NCBI GenBank assembly: GCA_018873245.2
Contig: JAEMBT020000001.1
Location: 8,644,220-8,708,219 of the forward strand
DNA: 64,000 nt
Reading direction: 5' to 3'
DNA from: Archegozetes longisetosus
Taxonomy: Eukaryota; Arthropoda; Arachnida; Sarcoptiformes; Trhypochthoniidae
Each line of letters begins with the position of its first letter. Within the stretch, counting starts at the first letter, position 1. Shown here one piece after another: positions 24,724-36,999 of this stretch. The translations under genes and the position numbers were made by a program. The notes below the pieces were generated by a model. The model was given only the letters and a program-made list of their open reading frames with translations, was not told the origin of the DNA and made no database searches.

Positions 24724-26029
24724 TGAGGGAAGTTCGGGACTATGTAATAACTGATTTCAAAAATATTTTTATTGCACAAATAACATTACTTACGATGTTT
24801 GAAAAGGCTGACTGTTAGACACTTACAAGTTATGACCATTCAAAAGTAGTTTCCTACGACATTTTACTATTGATTTTTATGTATTTTGCCAATCAAATAT
24901 GTATTATAATTCGGTCAAGTTACTTAATAGATCGCAATAATAAGATGTTAATAAGAAAAAATTCAAATCATTTTGAATATAAAAATATAATTTAAAATTT
25001 CAAATGTAGAAGTTTTCATATATCAATACTTCTAATTTTTCGTATCTATCACATCTTTTAAATTCAATGGATTTCTAAAGAAATTTTTAAAGAGATATGA
25101 TAAATACGAAAAATTAGAACTATTGATACATAGAAACTTTTAGATATGAAATTTTAGATTATCTTTTATATTCAAAATGATTTGAAGTTTTCCCTTATTA
25201 ACAATATTATAGCCATCCATTGAGTAATTTGAGTGAATTAGAATACATACGTTATGCAGATATGAATTCTCCGATTTTAAATCAGTTTTTCATTCTTTTA
25301 AAATAGTTTGTCAAACAGTTATCTTAAAAATGCTTTATATTTTATGTAATGCTTTACTAACGCTCTCAAGGTTATCATTGTGTTAACGTTTGCTATGAGA
25401 TGCGGTGAATATTTTAAAAGAATAACAATTCAAATCCATTTTGTTTATATAAGATATGTTAAAAAACTTGTAAAGAGAGTCAGTCTTTGGGCGGAGGCCT
25501 CGAGGAGAAGACCTCATGCCTCTGAGCGAAAGTAGAAAAGTGTTAAAAAGTAAAAATCTTTTAAAGTGTGAAAACGTTTAAACATGTTCATAATAATTTT
25601 ATGTATCAACCAAATAATGAAATCGCGTCTAAATCTTTTGCTATATTCCTTTAATGTATTTTTTATTAAATATTATTTTAAATACTTATTTTTTAAGAAA
25701 ATAAAAGATTGCAATCAAACGAAGTCTAATATCACTAAGATTTTAATAGAATATTTGTTTCAGAATTCTGGATAAATAATTAATTTTAGTCCCCAGTTAT
25801 GCGTTTAGGTTTATGAGCTCGAACCAGAACGGCATAACACATATTTGATAGGCAAAATACATAGGAATCGATATTAATAGCCACAGAAAATCACTTTTTG
25901 AGTGCTCATAACTTGTAAATCTAGCGGTCAGCCTTTTTTATATGCCTTTTTGAACGACATATGACATGTTATTTATGCCATAGAAATATTTTTGAAACTG
26001 GTTATTACATAGTCCCGAACTTCCCTCGT
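24724..26029. mobile_element. TIR element of about 1.3 kb with ~130-bp inverted ends
   Basis: The left end GAGGGAAGTTCGGGACTATG is matched by its complement at about 26008-26027, and the arms stay alignable for ~130 bp. TA flanks both ends, consistent with Tc1/mariner-type insertion. Inside is another palindrome (about 24952-25070 against 25085-25205). The 25584-25775 open frame has no recognisable domain. The exact ends are accurate to a few bases. Confidence 0.7.
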
Positions 26030-26540
26030 TAGTTTGTTTTAGATCTGATCCTTTAGATTTTAGCTACTTTTTAGTCATATATTTGTTCAAAAATGTTCAT
26101 CTAACATAACTTTTATTCGAAGTCCCATTTGTAACCGATAAGTTTTTTTATAGTTGCACAATTCACTTCTCTCTTTATGCCTCTAAAATGTTGTGCAATG
26201 CATATAATAAGGCCATTGATTTGCTGCAAACTCGGCACAACTAAAGACTAAATGCAATATAAATATGAAGCCTTACGAGAAGTAGTGTCGAAGCATTCTC
26301 CAGATAACGATCAGTTCATGATCAGGTATCAAATAGAATCTGAAATTCGGATAATTTAATTGATTACGATTTTCATTACTTAGTCTTCAAATTAGCGAAG
26401 AAAATTGCCTTAATGTTTCAATTAATTTTGACTATAGTTTTAGCAAGTTTCTATGCGAATGACAGATGAGAGATCAGCGAGTTGAGTTTATTACTGAATT
26501 TTTCAAACAAATACACAACAAATCTTACATTTAGACAATA

Positions 26541-27078
26541 TACAGGGCTGTTTTTATGTATATATCAAACTAAATCTTTAATAAAATGAAAACTATTGAA
26601 GCGATTTTGATAGAACAAAAAGTATTTTATTGAGAAAAGTATGGAATTCAATTCAAAAGGTTTTCAAAATGTTTTCCTTTGATAGTAACCAAATGGTGAA
26701 GACGAGTACAAAAGTTATCAATTGCTCTGTTGATAGTGTCTATTGGCATGGTATGAATCACCTCACAAATGCGCTCTTTGAGCTGTTCGAGGTTCTCATT
26801 AGGCGTGACATACACTTTATCTTTGACTGCACCCCATAAAAAGAAATCACAGACATTAATGTCTGCCGAATATGGTGGCCAATCAATGCCTCTCTTTGGC
26901 CACTCTTTGGTCAATCGTATAAGAAGTCTTAGCGGAGGCTATTTTAAAACACGGAATCACTGATAAACAAAATGCCAGACTTTCTTCTTTCAGAAACACT
27001 CGAAAAATGACGTCGAAACGGGTTCTTAAAAAAATTCTGTCAATTTTATTTTGACACATACATAAAAACAACCCTGTA
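26541..27078 (-). mobile_element. Deleted Tc1/mariner-superfamily element
   Basis: Ends are inverted copies of TACAGGGYTGTTTTTATGTA. The related unit near 30117 has the same flanks uninterrupted (GACAATATGTTTC), so it is an empty site consistent with TA target duplication. Only the C-terminal part of a transposase remains inside, so it cannot move itself. Confidence 0.85.
26648..26914 (-). pseudogene. Transposase C-terminal fragment (Tc1/mariner superfamily)
   Basis: Encodes about 88 residues with IDWPPYSADINVCDFFLWG, the block around the third catalytic acid of mariner-superfamily transposases, followed by KDKVYVTPNENLEQLKERI. The N-terminal DNA-binding region and the first two catalytic acids are absent. 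It lies within the TIR-bounded element at 26541-27078. Confidence 0.85.
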
Positions 27079-27655
27079 TGTTTCTTTATAAGTTTAACAG
27101 TTTGTAATAAGTAGTGGTGATATAAACATTCGTGAAATTTTAAGTCTTAATATAATTCGCATAAAAATGCTTCAAATACATGAAAATTGTTACATATTTA
27201 GCATTAAACTAAGGCTTAACGAAGTCTTGACAATAAGCACAGTGATTCTTTCCTATCCATTTCGATAGAAAAGAGTTAGAAAGTAGTTTTTCTCATTCAG
27301 TTGAATAATTCAAAAATTGAAATAGGACATCAAATCACATATGCATTTAAAGTATTTATTCTGTTTTATTAGTTGTATTATTCTGTGTTAGGTTAAGTTT
27401 GGAGGTTTGATCCAGTAAAGCTCAGTTAATTTTATTGAAGTAGTTGAACGTAATGATTAGCCTGAGTGAAAATAACGCCAAGACAAAGTGACCTTATTTT
27501 ATCATTATATTACATTAATAATTTTCGTTGGAATGAACCTCAATATAGTGATAAATTCAATTGATGGTTAAACTTATGACTTATGGTAGATTGTGCTGAA
27601 TGTGAGCCACATAAATGTTACCAAATCTGATCCATTTTCTGCCAGTATTCAATAC

Positions 27656-29079
27656 TTAATTTGAAATTTGAATTATTTTCAGAAACAATGTTATCATGAA
27701 AGTAATGATCTGTAGAAGAATAGTTTGGAAAAGAATTCTATATTAGATTGGACTAAATCACAAATTAATAAATAATTAATTACTTCATAGCATCGGAAAT
27801 AGTTAATAGTAAATAATTTCCAACACGAAAATCCAACTCTTTTCTGACCAACTCTTTCTGTGAATGCCATTAACTTTTAATCAAAAATTGATAATCAAAT
27901 TAAAAAACTAGTTTTATTGCAAATATTTGAAATTCTCTAAAAATTGATATTATGTTATTGTAACTAAACAGTAGAACAAAATTTTGTCATTACCTTAACT
28001 TGAGTCGAGATAGAGTTATGAAAAATCAGTTTAAAAGTTCTTCTGAAACAGGGATTTGATTGAGAAGCCATCAATCCATTCAACATTTTATAGATTTTAT
28101 TCACTTCGAAATTAACTGATGAGGCCGTATTTATGACGGTGATAAAGCTAAAAATTCCGAGCATAAGAGAATATCCAATAATAAGCTTCAAAATTTTATT
28201 CATCTCGAAGAATAAAAACCCGTACAGACCAAAAACAATAAATAAACCAAAGAACGACCAAATTATTAACAAATACTTCGACCAATAGTTCTCATTGTAT
28301 TCATTAATTTCAGAATATAATAAATCCAGTGAACTAAGATTTCTAACAATACTCTTATGGCTTCTTTTATCTTTTATTATCAAAATTTTGCGATTTGCCT
28401 CTTTTAGTCTAATTTTTATGTATTTGCAAATAATAAAGAAATACACGACTTGCCAGTAGTTAAGTGAAGCCGTATAATAAAGACACCACATAAATAATAA
28501 ATTGTTAGGAACACCGAATATAATTGTTTCTATTACTGAGCATTTTATAAAATATATCGACATTTTACTAGTGAATATAAATATTGGCACTAGTTTCTCA
28601 GTACACAGTTTACAGATAAAAAATAAAGCTTTTGAAAGTTTTATCAATTTCAAGATTTGTTGTTTATTTGTCAATCCAATACTTTTTGGTGAGACCAACC
28701 CCGACATCATCTCAAATACTTTTAGATAATTAGGGTTAATATCATTCTTGTAATTATAATAATATATTAATTGTGAAGACAGAGCCAACAAAAAAAAGAC
28801 AATAGTTCCAAGTATGATGTGGATTCTTACATCAATCAAATAAGTGAGATCTCCAATAATTATGGAAACATGTTCGTTTTTTACTTCAAAAACTAATGGG
28901 ACCAAAATTTTTATTATTGAGATAGTAATGATTATGAAAACCAGTAGAGGATTATTGAATTTAGATCTGTTTGTAGGATTTACAGAAGTCAGACATAACC
29001 CAATTTTATACAAACGAGTTTCAGCCGAATCTAATACAAATTCGTTTGGCAAAACTTGATTTACATCAAAAGTGTCCAT
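27656..29079 (-). CDS. Gustatory receptor family protein, paralog B
   Basis: Same three-exon structure as paralog A: exons 27994-29079, 27784-27873 and 27656-27709, introns of 120 and 74 bp, phase 0, 409 residues. Exon 1 starts MDTFDVNQVLPNEF and contains six hydrophobic segments. Exon 2 reads LMAFTERVGQKRVGFSCW and onward, and exon 3 reads IITFMITLFLKIIQISN. The C-terminal segment resembles A, while exon 1 is much closer to C and D. No piggyBac-like MITE is present upstream; the sequence GAAGTTTAAAAGG near 29266 is the empty site for the insertion seen beside C and D. All frames are intact, so it is probably functional as a seven-helix chemoreceptor; the ligand is unknown. Confidence 0.88.
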
Positions 29080-31650
29080 TTTTGTTAAAATAATGTAATT
29101 TCTGAATTCTATTCAGTAAATAGTTTATTTAAATTGTTAATATTTGATCTAATTTACTGCACAGAAATATGAGATTGGAAACTAACTTTAGTTCAGTCAA
29201 ACTTAAAGCGACTGATTTTGGTATTTCTCTTTCAATGAACACAACAAGCTTATGCACTGAAGTTTAAAAGGTGAATTATAGTCAGCCAAATAATCTACTT
29301 TCAAGTGAAATCAATATTTAATATGCAAACATTTAGTAACATGACTTCTGTGTATTCATTACTTTTGCTGTTTTAATATTGTAAAAATGAAATTTAATAC
29401 TCTTAGCCCAAATGAAAAAATGTGAATTCGATCAAGTTGTAGCACTTGTTCTTAATTGTAAGAGGTTTTAATATTTTACTGAAGTTTGTATTTTCTGGTC
29501 TAAAATATAAAACAATATAATATCTAAAATCGATAAATACTATAAGTATATTATTGATTCGAAATTCATTTTCTGCAAAAATCTACTATTATTTGAATTT
29601 GAATTCTGTTTCAACTTAAGTTAAAGTTTCGTGATATACATTAATTTATAAATATTAGAAATGAAGTGATCTGACGTGAAATACCACATTTAAAGAATAT
29701 TAATTTAATTGTTCAAAATATTAACTTAATTATTCAAAATATAAAAATTAGTAGAATTGTATTGATCTGTAGTGAAGCACAAGTTATCTTCAAAAACAAA
29801 TAGTATTTTATATCTTATATCCTTTGTATTAAATACAAATTCAAAAAAGTGATTTGAGTAACTCTAACATTTTAAGATAAAAATCTCTGTTAAACTTGAT
29901 TTACATCCAAAGTTTCCATTTCTATCTTAAAATAATGGGTCAATTTCGTGATTTTTAACATTAAGTTCAGGACTATATAAAATATGAAAAATTCTCTTGG
30001 CATTTTAATTGATTTTGACTATAGCTTTAACGAATTTCTAATCAACTGACTAATGAGAGATCGGCGAATTGAGTTTATTTTTTAATTTTTCAAATAAATA
30101 TACAACCAATTGTTCATTTAGACAATATGTTTCTTTATATGTTTTACAATTTGTAATAAGTAGTAGTAATATAAACATTCATGAAATTTTAACAGTTTTA
30201 AAAATGTTTGCATAAAATTCATAAGATTCAGGCAAATTTCACATTCTAACATTATTTTAAAGACTTAAAGTAATCATGACAATAAGTGCAGCGATATTTC
30301 CTCTCCATTTCGACAGAAAAGAGCTTAAAATTACTTTTTCTCATTTTATAAGGTAATCTAAAAAATGAAGCGGAATATCAATTTATGTCTTCATTGAACG
30401 TATTTATTCAATTATATTTATCTTATTATTCTATGTTGGGTTAAATTCGCAGGTTCGGTCTGATAAAGTTCAGTTAATTTTATTGAAGCAGTTGAGCGTA
30501 ATGATTAGCCTGAGTGAAAATAACGACAAGTACTATCGTTTGATAAATTACTGTTTTAATCATAATGAGCGCGAAAGGAATCGTACGAATAACGCGAAGT
30601 TACATCTAAACTTTAAATATTAAGTAGTAAGTTATTGTCAGTTATCAAACTATTCTTAACTATGTTAGTCATATTTGTCATGATGTCATTTTATTGACGC
30701 AAAAAGTTTTAAAATCAAGTTTTAGTGTGTAGTGTTTCATGTTATTCGTACAATTCTTTTCGCGCTCATTATAATTCAAACAGTTATTTATCAAAATATG
30801 GTACAAAGTGACCTCATATTATCCTTATTAAATACTTGTTTTTGAACTTTAGATAATGAATTTGTTCGAAGTACACGTTTTTACTTAATGAATTCATTCG
30901 AAATGTTTTGATGATTATTAATTCTTCTGTGAATTTCATCATTAATTTCAGAAATATCTAAAATTAAAGTACGAAATGTTAGTTTAATTACAAAATTTTC
31001 GAATTAATATTATAATAATCTATTTTAGAAAATAGAAATGTGAACCATTCGGCACATGTTAGGTTGAAAACGTTATCACTTTACTTGGAACCCATCTCAA
31101 CAATGCGATCTTTTAAATTTTAGTCTTATATTTTACTTCAAATGATAGAGATCTTTTCTCTTTTGCCATAGGATTTATTCAAAAATCGTCATTTAACATC
31201 GCTTTTATTTGAGGGACCATTTGTAATCATGGTCACACATTGCACAATTCGCTTTCCTCTTTATGCTGCTAAGATATTGTTTAATTCATTATAATGTCAT
31301 TGATATTACTGAAAACTTCAAAACCTAAAACTTAACGCAATCTGGTTATTCAACTATAAAAGAAATGTTGCCGAAGTATTCGGTAGGTAACGATCACTCG
31401 ATGATCAGGTAATAAAGAATCTGATAATCGGATTAATTAATTGATTATAGGTTTATGACTTAATCTTGAAAATATCGAAGAAAATTCTCTCAGTATTTCA
31501 ATTAATCCTCACTACAGTTTTAGCGAATATCTATGAGACTCGCTATCGAGTGAGATGTCGACGAATTCATGGATCAGTTTATTGCTTTCTTATTCAAGCG
31601 AATACATAAAACTAATCGTACGTTCAGACAATATACGAAATCTTTTACAA
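29080..31650. other. Spacer upstream of paralog B, including the first copy of the duplicated block
   Basis: 29080-29260 is the conserved receptor 5' flank. 29640-29880 resembles 39060-39130 plus 39590-39640 and 46090-46400, with two copies of the 20-bp unit that expands into a satellite at 39140. From about 30160 the sequence is nearly identical to 40380-41870. No gene was seen. Confidence 0.6.
30533..30801. mobile_element. MITE of ~269 bp with ~60-bp inverted ends (copy 1)
   Basis: Inverted ends include TAATGAGCGCGAAAGGAAT on the left and its near-complement on the right, with TA at both borders. The related receptor unit near 34668 has the uninterrupted flank AACGCCAAGTACAAAGCGAC, an empty site. 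The same element is at 40744-41012 as part of the block duplication, not as a second insertion. Confidence 0.85.
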
Positions 31651-31652
31651 TA

Positions 31653-33375
31653 TATACCATGCGATACAGAACTAAATAGTGTACTGGAAAAATTTAATAT
31701 AAAATAAACTGTATGTCAGAATTTAATAAAAATTTACCAAGATATTCTTAAAGGCTTTAGAATTTTACCAAATTATGGATTTTTAAAAATGACAACTTAG
31801 TATATCTTGGTAAATTTGACTAATTTTGTAAATACATTTGACTCTAATTATTACGATTACAATGAAATCACAATTTAATTCGGCCTCCTCTGGCAGCTAT
31901 ACACTTTTCTATGCGTTATTTTATACTTTTGCTCAACGACTCCAAGACATCTAACTTAAAATTATCCCATATTTCGTTTATTTTTGCAACCCACAGTTGA
32001 AATGTTTTCGGTTCTTCCTTTTCAAGAATATCCTTAATTATTCCCCATAAGTGTTCAATCGGGTTGAGGTCGGGGGAGTTCGGAGGCCACTCGATAATGA
32101 CGATATTATTGTCTTCAAAGAACTTCATTGTTTGCTTCGATTTGTGACACGAGGCATTGTCTTGTTGGTACACAAAGTCTCCACCGAATATGGCATTCAT
32201 CGACGGTAATAAAAAGTTCTTCATAATTTCGATATATTTTGCTGAATAAATAGAACCAACGACTGAAGCTAAAGGAGTTAACCCTAGCAAGCAGATACCC
32301 CCCATACAGTAACTGACGGAGAATACTTGGGTTTTTGCACAGATTTACGGCCTTTCCCCCAAACTTTGACGTTTGTACGATAAAATTGAAACTTTGACTC
32401 ATAACTAAATACACATTTAGTCCAGTCAAAAGTCCTGTATCTATAAGCAAACTCGAGTCGCTTCTGTTTGTGCACTTCTGTCAAAAGGAAGACCTGTTTG
32501 GGTACAATTTTGATATACACGCGCTCGCTGAGGCGCCGCTGTATGGTCCGACTACTCACCTTTGGTGACCCTCTCAAATAGGCTTGATACGCGATTCTTT
32601 GGGCTGACTATTTGTCATGATGATGAGCAAGTTGCGTGATGCGACGGAGATTGTTTGAACGAAGTTTGAGAGGTCTTCCTGATCCTGGACTTCTTTCAAT
32701 ACTCTCTCAGCGTTTTAGTTTTGCTAAAATATCATATATTGTAGACAAAGGTATCTTTGTCATATGATGCAAAATTTTGGCCTCAACGACCCCGGCTTCA
32801 AATAGAACTTGGAGTCGTTCTCTGTTCTTCTGTTGTTTACTGGTGGCAGAAGGCATGGTCGCGATTTTCTTGAAACTCTATTATGGCACTTTAAGCCTTA
32901 TTAATCATTCAAATAGAGCAGGCCTCAACCTTGATAAAGACATATGACACATTGACATATGTATTAATAGCGAGCGAAAATCAATTCTCAAAATGTGTAA
33001 TAAGTTTCCGGATTTTTTTGTCGTAAGGTATATTATATAAATTATTATTTATATTTGTAATTTTACTTTCATATTCTATTTTCATCAATAGGTATCGTAA
33101 ATTAAGGGTCAAGTTAATAAACAGTCCTTTTAAGTGCCACCACTTAATATAAAAGGGTTAATTATAATGCCATATTAATGAATTTTTAATGCAAAATACA
33201 TCATATCATTAGATTTAAAACTACTCTGTAAAAAATTATCGTTTTATAAAATCTCTTTTATGACAAAATTTTAAGACTATAATTATTATCTGGCTAAAAT
33301 TTTATTAAATTCTTTCATCCCATTTTCTTTTCACAACAATTTTTCAGTACACCATTTAGTTCTGTCTCATATTGT
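31653..33375 (-). mobile_element. Tc1-like transposon, inactive
   Basis: The inverted ends share AGACAGAACTAAATGGTGTA-type sequence (31664-31688 against 33343-33370), with TA borders. Unit 2 of the segmental duplication lacks the insertion at the matching place near 41860. Inside is a decayed transposase on the minus strand. Another ~200 bp (33376-33590) beside it is also missing from unit 2 and has no recognisable content. Confidence 0.85.
31916..32856 (-). pseudogene. Tc1-like DDE transposase relic
   Basis: Begins with ATG at 32856 (MPSATSKQQKNRERLQVLFE), continues with a helix-turn-helix region interrupted by two in-frame stops, then an open piece at 32284-32577 and, after a frameshift, one at 31916-32305. 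Recognisable blocks are the first catalytic region (FSYESKFQF, where the acid expected before ES is Tyr), QQDNASCHKS with the second acid, and WPPNSPDLNPIEHLWG with the third. Two stops, a frameshift and a lost catalytic acid mean that it is dead. Confidence 0.9.
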
Positions 33376-33839
33376 ATAATATATGTAATTAAACAATGGG
33401 CCGTTGTATTATTAATTAATAAGTCTTTTATTTATTATTTATTAGGAGATGATATTAAGATATTTTGTTTTTTTACCAAAAAATATGAAAAAGAAAACAT
33501 GTGATACGTAACAATTAAGAGCGAAATGGAGTGTATGCAAGTATAGAGTTACGAGTAGGAAATGAATAGAGTCGTAGGCGTCACACATATAACAACATAT
33601 CTATGTTTCTCTGTCACACACAAACATACACGCAAATGATTTCATTTGTTTCTTTAAACAAATTTTACAATTTGTACTAACTAGTAATAATTAGTTGTAA
33701 TATAGGCGTTAGTTAAGGAACCTCAATTAATTTTACCCTAAACTTTTATATTGTTATGGAGATGGCAAATGAATAAGAATTTTATATTGAAATTGTATAC
33801 CCAACAGTACTATTGTTTAAGTTATGTAAGTTTAGATTA

Positions 33840-34080
33840 GGTTAGTAATGTTAGTAGTATTAGTAACATTATTAGTGATAGCAATGTTAGCAGTGTTAGT
33901 GAAAGTCAAAACCGAGCAGTGCTCTTGTCTACTCCATTTCCACACACACATCATCGAGGTAGTGTGCAGGTTGGAATCTCGGGCACGTGACGGCTATGTC
34001 CGAGGTACCAAAGAAGAGTCGCTATGTGCGCACAACATCCTACTGGTCTCTGGCCTGAAGGACAAGAGCACATGTTGATG
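33840..34080. other. GC-richer duplicated block, unclassified
   Basis: This block recurs at about 42125-42370 within the segmental duplication. It carries GTGCTCTTGTC near 33919 and its exact complement GACAAGAGCAC near 34063. An open frame at 33848-34078 is broken in the second copy by a CA-repeat length change, so it is unlikely to be coding. It may be a piece of an LTR or SINE-like repeat. Confidence 0.4.
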
Positions 34081-34799
34081 ATATACCTTATAGTATTACG
34101 TTACTATAAGATTAATATATACAAACATATAGGAATGTAATATTGTAAGGTAAATTCAATGTTCATTTTGAGTATCATATACAAAACTTTAACTCCCTTT
34201 TAGCGCAAAAAAATACTCCAAGGGTTTTGTTGAAAGCAGCAGACAATTTTTCCCTTATTATGTCTACATTAAAAATATGCAATAAAATTTCGGGTTAAAG
34301 TTATCCAAGGATCCTATAGGAAACGCGAAAATTTCTTCAAGTCTTAAGAAGATTTGCATAAAAATACATAAAACTCAGGAAATGCTTATATTTTTAATAT
34401 TAATTTAAAGGCTCACCTAAGTCGTGATAATAAGTGCAGTGACTTAATTTCCCATTTCGATAGAAAAAAGTTTAACAGTACTTTTTCATTTTATTAAATG
34501 TTCTAAAAGTTGTAGCGGGATATCAATCCATATCTGCATTTAAAATATTTATTCAATTACAGTATATTTATTTAATTATATTAGTTGTATTACACTATGT
34601 AAGGTTAAGTTCACAGTTTTAGTTCGGTAAAGTTCTACGTAATGATTAGCCTGAGTGATAATAACGCCAAGTACAAAGCGACCTCATGTTATTTTATGTT
34701 ACATTTAGTTATTTTCGTTAGAATAAACGTCAATATAGTGATAAATACAGGTGATAATTGCAAGCCACAGAAATATTGTCAAATCTGACCCACTATCTG

Positions 34800-36230
34800 T
34801 CAGTCTTCAATACTTGAAACTTCTATTATTTTCAGAAACAATAATATCAGGAAAGAAATGATCTGTAGAAGAATAGTTTGGAAAAGAATTCTATATTAGA
34901 TTGAACTAAATCACAAATAAATAAATGATTACTTCATAGCATCGGAAATAGTTAATGGTAAATAATTTCCAACATGAAAATCCAACACTTTTCTGACCAA
35001 CTCTTTCTATGAATGCCATTAACTATTAATGTAGATTTGATAATCAAATTGAAAAAATTAGTTTTACTATAAATATTTTGAGTCTTCAATTAACTAATAT
35101 TTCCTCATTATCTCTTAAGGTATAGAATAAAATTTTGTCATTACCTTAATTTGAGTCGATATATAGTTACGAAAAATAAGTTTAAAATTTCTTCTGAAAC
35201 AGGGATTTGATTGAGAAGCCATCAGTCCATTCACTAATTTATAGATTTTATTCACTTCGAAATTAACTGATGAGGCCGTATTTATGACGGTAATAAAACT
35301 AACAATTCCGAGCATAAGAGAATATCCAATAATAGGCTTCAAAATCATATTCATCTCGAAAAATAAAAACCCGTACAGACCAAAAACAATAAATAAACCA
35401 AACATCAACCAAATTGTTAATAAATACTTGGACCAAAAGTTCTCATTGTATTCATTAATTTCAGAATATAATGAATTGAGTGAACTAAGATTTCTAACAA
35501 TACTCTTATGGCTTCTTTTATCTTTTATTATCGAAATTCGATGATTTGCCTCTTTTAGTCTAATTTTTATGTATTTGCAAATAATAAAGAAATACACGAC
35601 TTGCCAGAAGTTAATTGAAGCCGTATAATAAAGACACCACACAAATAATAAATTGTTAGGAACACCGAATATAATTGTTTCTATTACTGAGCATTTTATA
35701 AAATATATCGACATTGTACAAGTGAATATAAATATTGGTAGTAGTTTTTCAATACACAGTTTACAGATAAAAAATAAAGCTTTTGAAAGTTTTATCAATT
35801 TCAAGATTTGTTGTTTATTTGTCAATCCAATACTTTTTGGTGAAACCAACCCCGACATCATTTCAAATACTTTAAGATAATTAGATTTAATATCATTCTT
35901 GTAATTATAATAATATATTAATTGTGAAGACAGAGCCAACGAAAAAATGGCAATAGTTCCAAGTATGATGTGGATTCTTACATCAATCAAATAAGTGAGA
36001 TCTCCAATAATTATGGAAACATATTCGTTTTTTACTTCAAAAACTAATGGGACCAAAATTTTTATTATTGAGATAGTAATGATTATGAAAACTAGTAGAG
36101 GATTATTGAATTTAGATCTGTTTGTAGGATTTACAGAAGTCAGACATAACCCAATTTTATACAAACGAGTTTCAGCCGAATCTAATACAAGTTCGCTCGA
36201 CAAAACTTGATTTACATCAAAAGTGTCCAT
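34800..36230 (-). CDS. Gustatory receptor family protein, paralog C
   Basis: Exons 35145-36230, 34933-35022 and 34800-34862, introns of 122 and 70 bp, phase 0, giving 412 residues. Exon 1 starts MDTFDVNQVLSSELVLDSAE and has six hydrophobic segments. Exon 3 (IISFLILLFLKIIEVSSIED) differs from A and B: the expected Thr and Gln of the GR signature are Ser and Glu, and three extra residues precede the stop. A piggyBac-like MITE sits 190 bp upstream of the start. It is the receptor of unit 1 of the tandem duplication and the closest relative of D in its flanks and 3' end. All frames are intact. Confidence 0.88.
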
Positions 36231-36419
36231 TTTATGTTAAAATAATGTAATTTCTAAATTCGATTCAGTAAACAGCTTATTTAAATTGTTGAGATTTGAT
36301 CTAATTTACTGCACAGAAATATGAGATAGAATACTAACTTTAGCTCAGTCAAACTTAAAGCGACTGATTTTGGTATTTCTCTTTCAATGAACACGACAAG
36401 CTTATGCACTGAAGTTTAA

Positions 36420-36924
36420 CCCTACACTGCATAGTGTAGCAGATCTGCTACACTACGATCGTAGTCTATTATCTCAATATGATAACATTTACTAGGAATG
36501 ATGTATATAGTAGCAGATGTGCAACAAAGCTTATGAGATTATATAGTTTCGTTATTTATATAGATATTACGGTTTTCAAGAAAAACAGACATTCATCATT
36601 TCTTAATTTGTAAATCAACAAGGTACTATATATCAACAACTAAAAAATTTTCTAAATTAGACATATTTTACATATTTCTGCCAAAAGTTGATAATTTTGA
36701 GTTAAAGGTATGTAGAACAGTTACAAATATCATGGAAAAGTCACTTTCCTCAAAATGAAAGTAAATTTCAAGAACTCACAAGTTTCAGGTCAGCCACATT
36801 TCAAACATGTTTTCACATAACCCTATCGTTATAGCTTTTTTGATAATTTTTTCTAAATATATGCTCCAGATAGTGTCTGATGCTAAATTTTCATTGAAAA
36901 ATAAAAGAATCGTGCATTGTAGGG
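36420..36924. mobile_element. piggyBac-like MITE (copy 1)
   Basis: The element begins CCCTACACTGCA and ends with the near-complement TGCATTGTAGGG. TTTAA flanks both ends (36415-36419 and 36925-36929), and the receptor B unit has the empty site GAAGTTTAAAAGG. TTAA-containing duplications and CCC ends are typical of piggyBac-type elements. A palindrome (GTGTAGCAGATCTGCTACAC) lies just inside the left end. There is no transposase. Confidence 0.8.
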
Positions 36925-36999
36925 TTTAAAATTCAATTATAGCCAGCCCAACAATTTATTTTTAAGCGTAATCAATATTAAATATGGAAAATATTTATA

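Noticed and set aside
33848-34078. Plus-strand open frame of 76 codons
   Set aside because: The duplicate at 42125-42370 has a 2-bp length change that breaks it, and no domain is visible.
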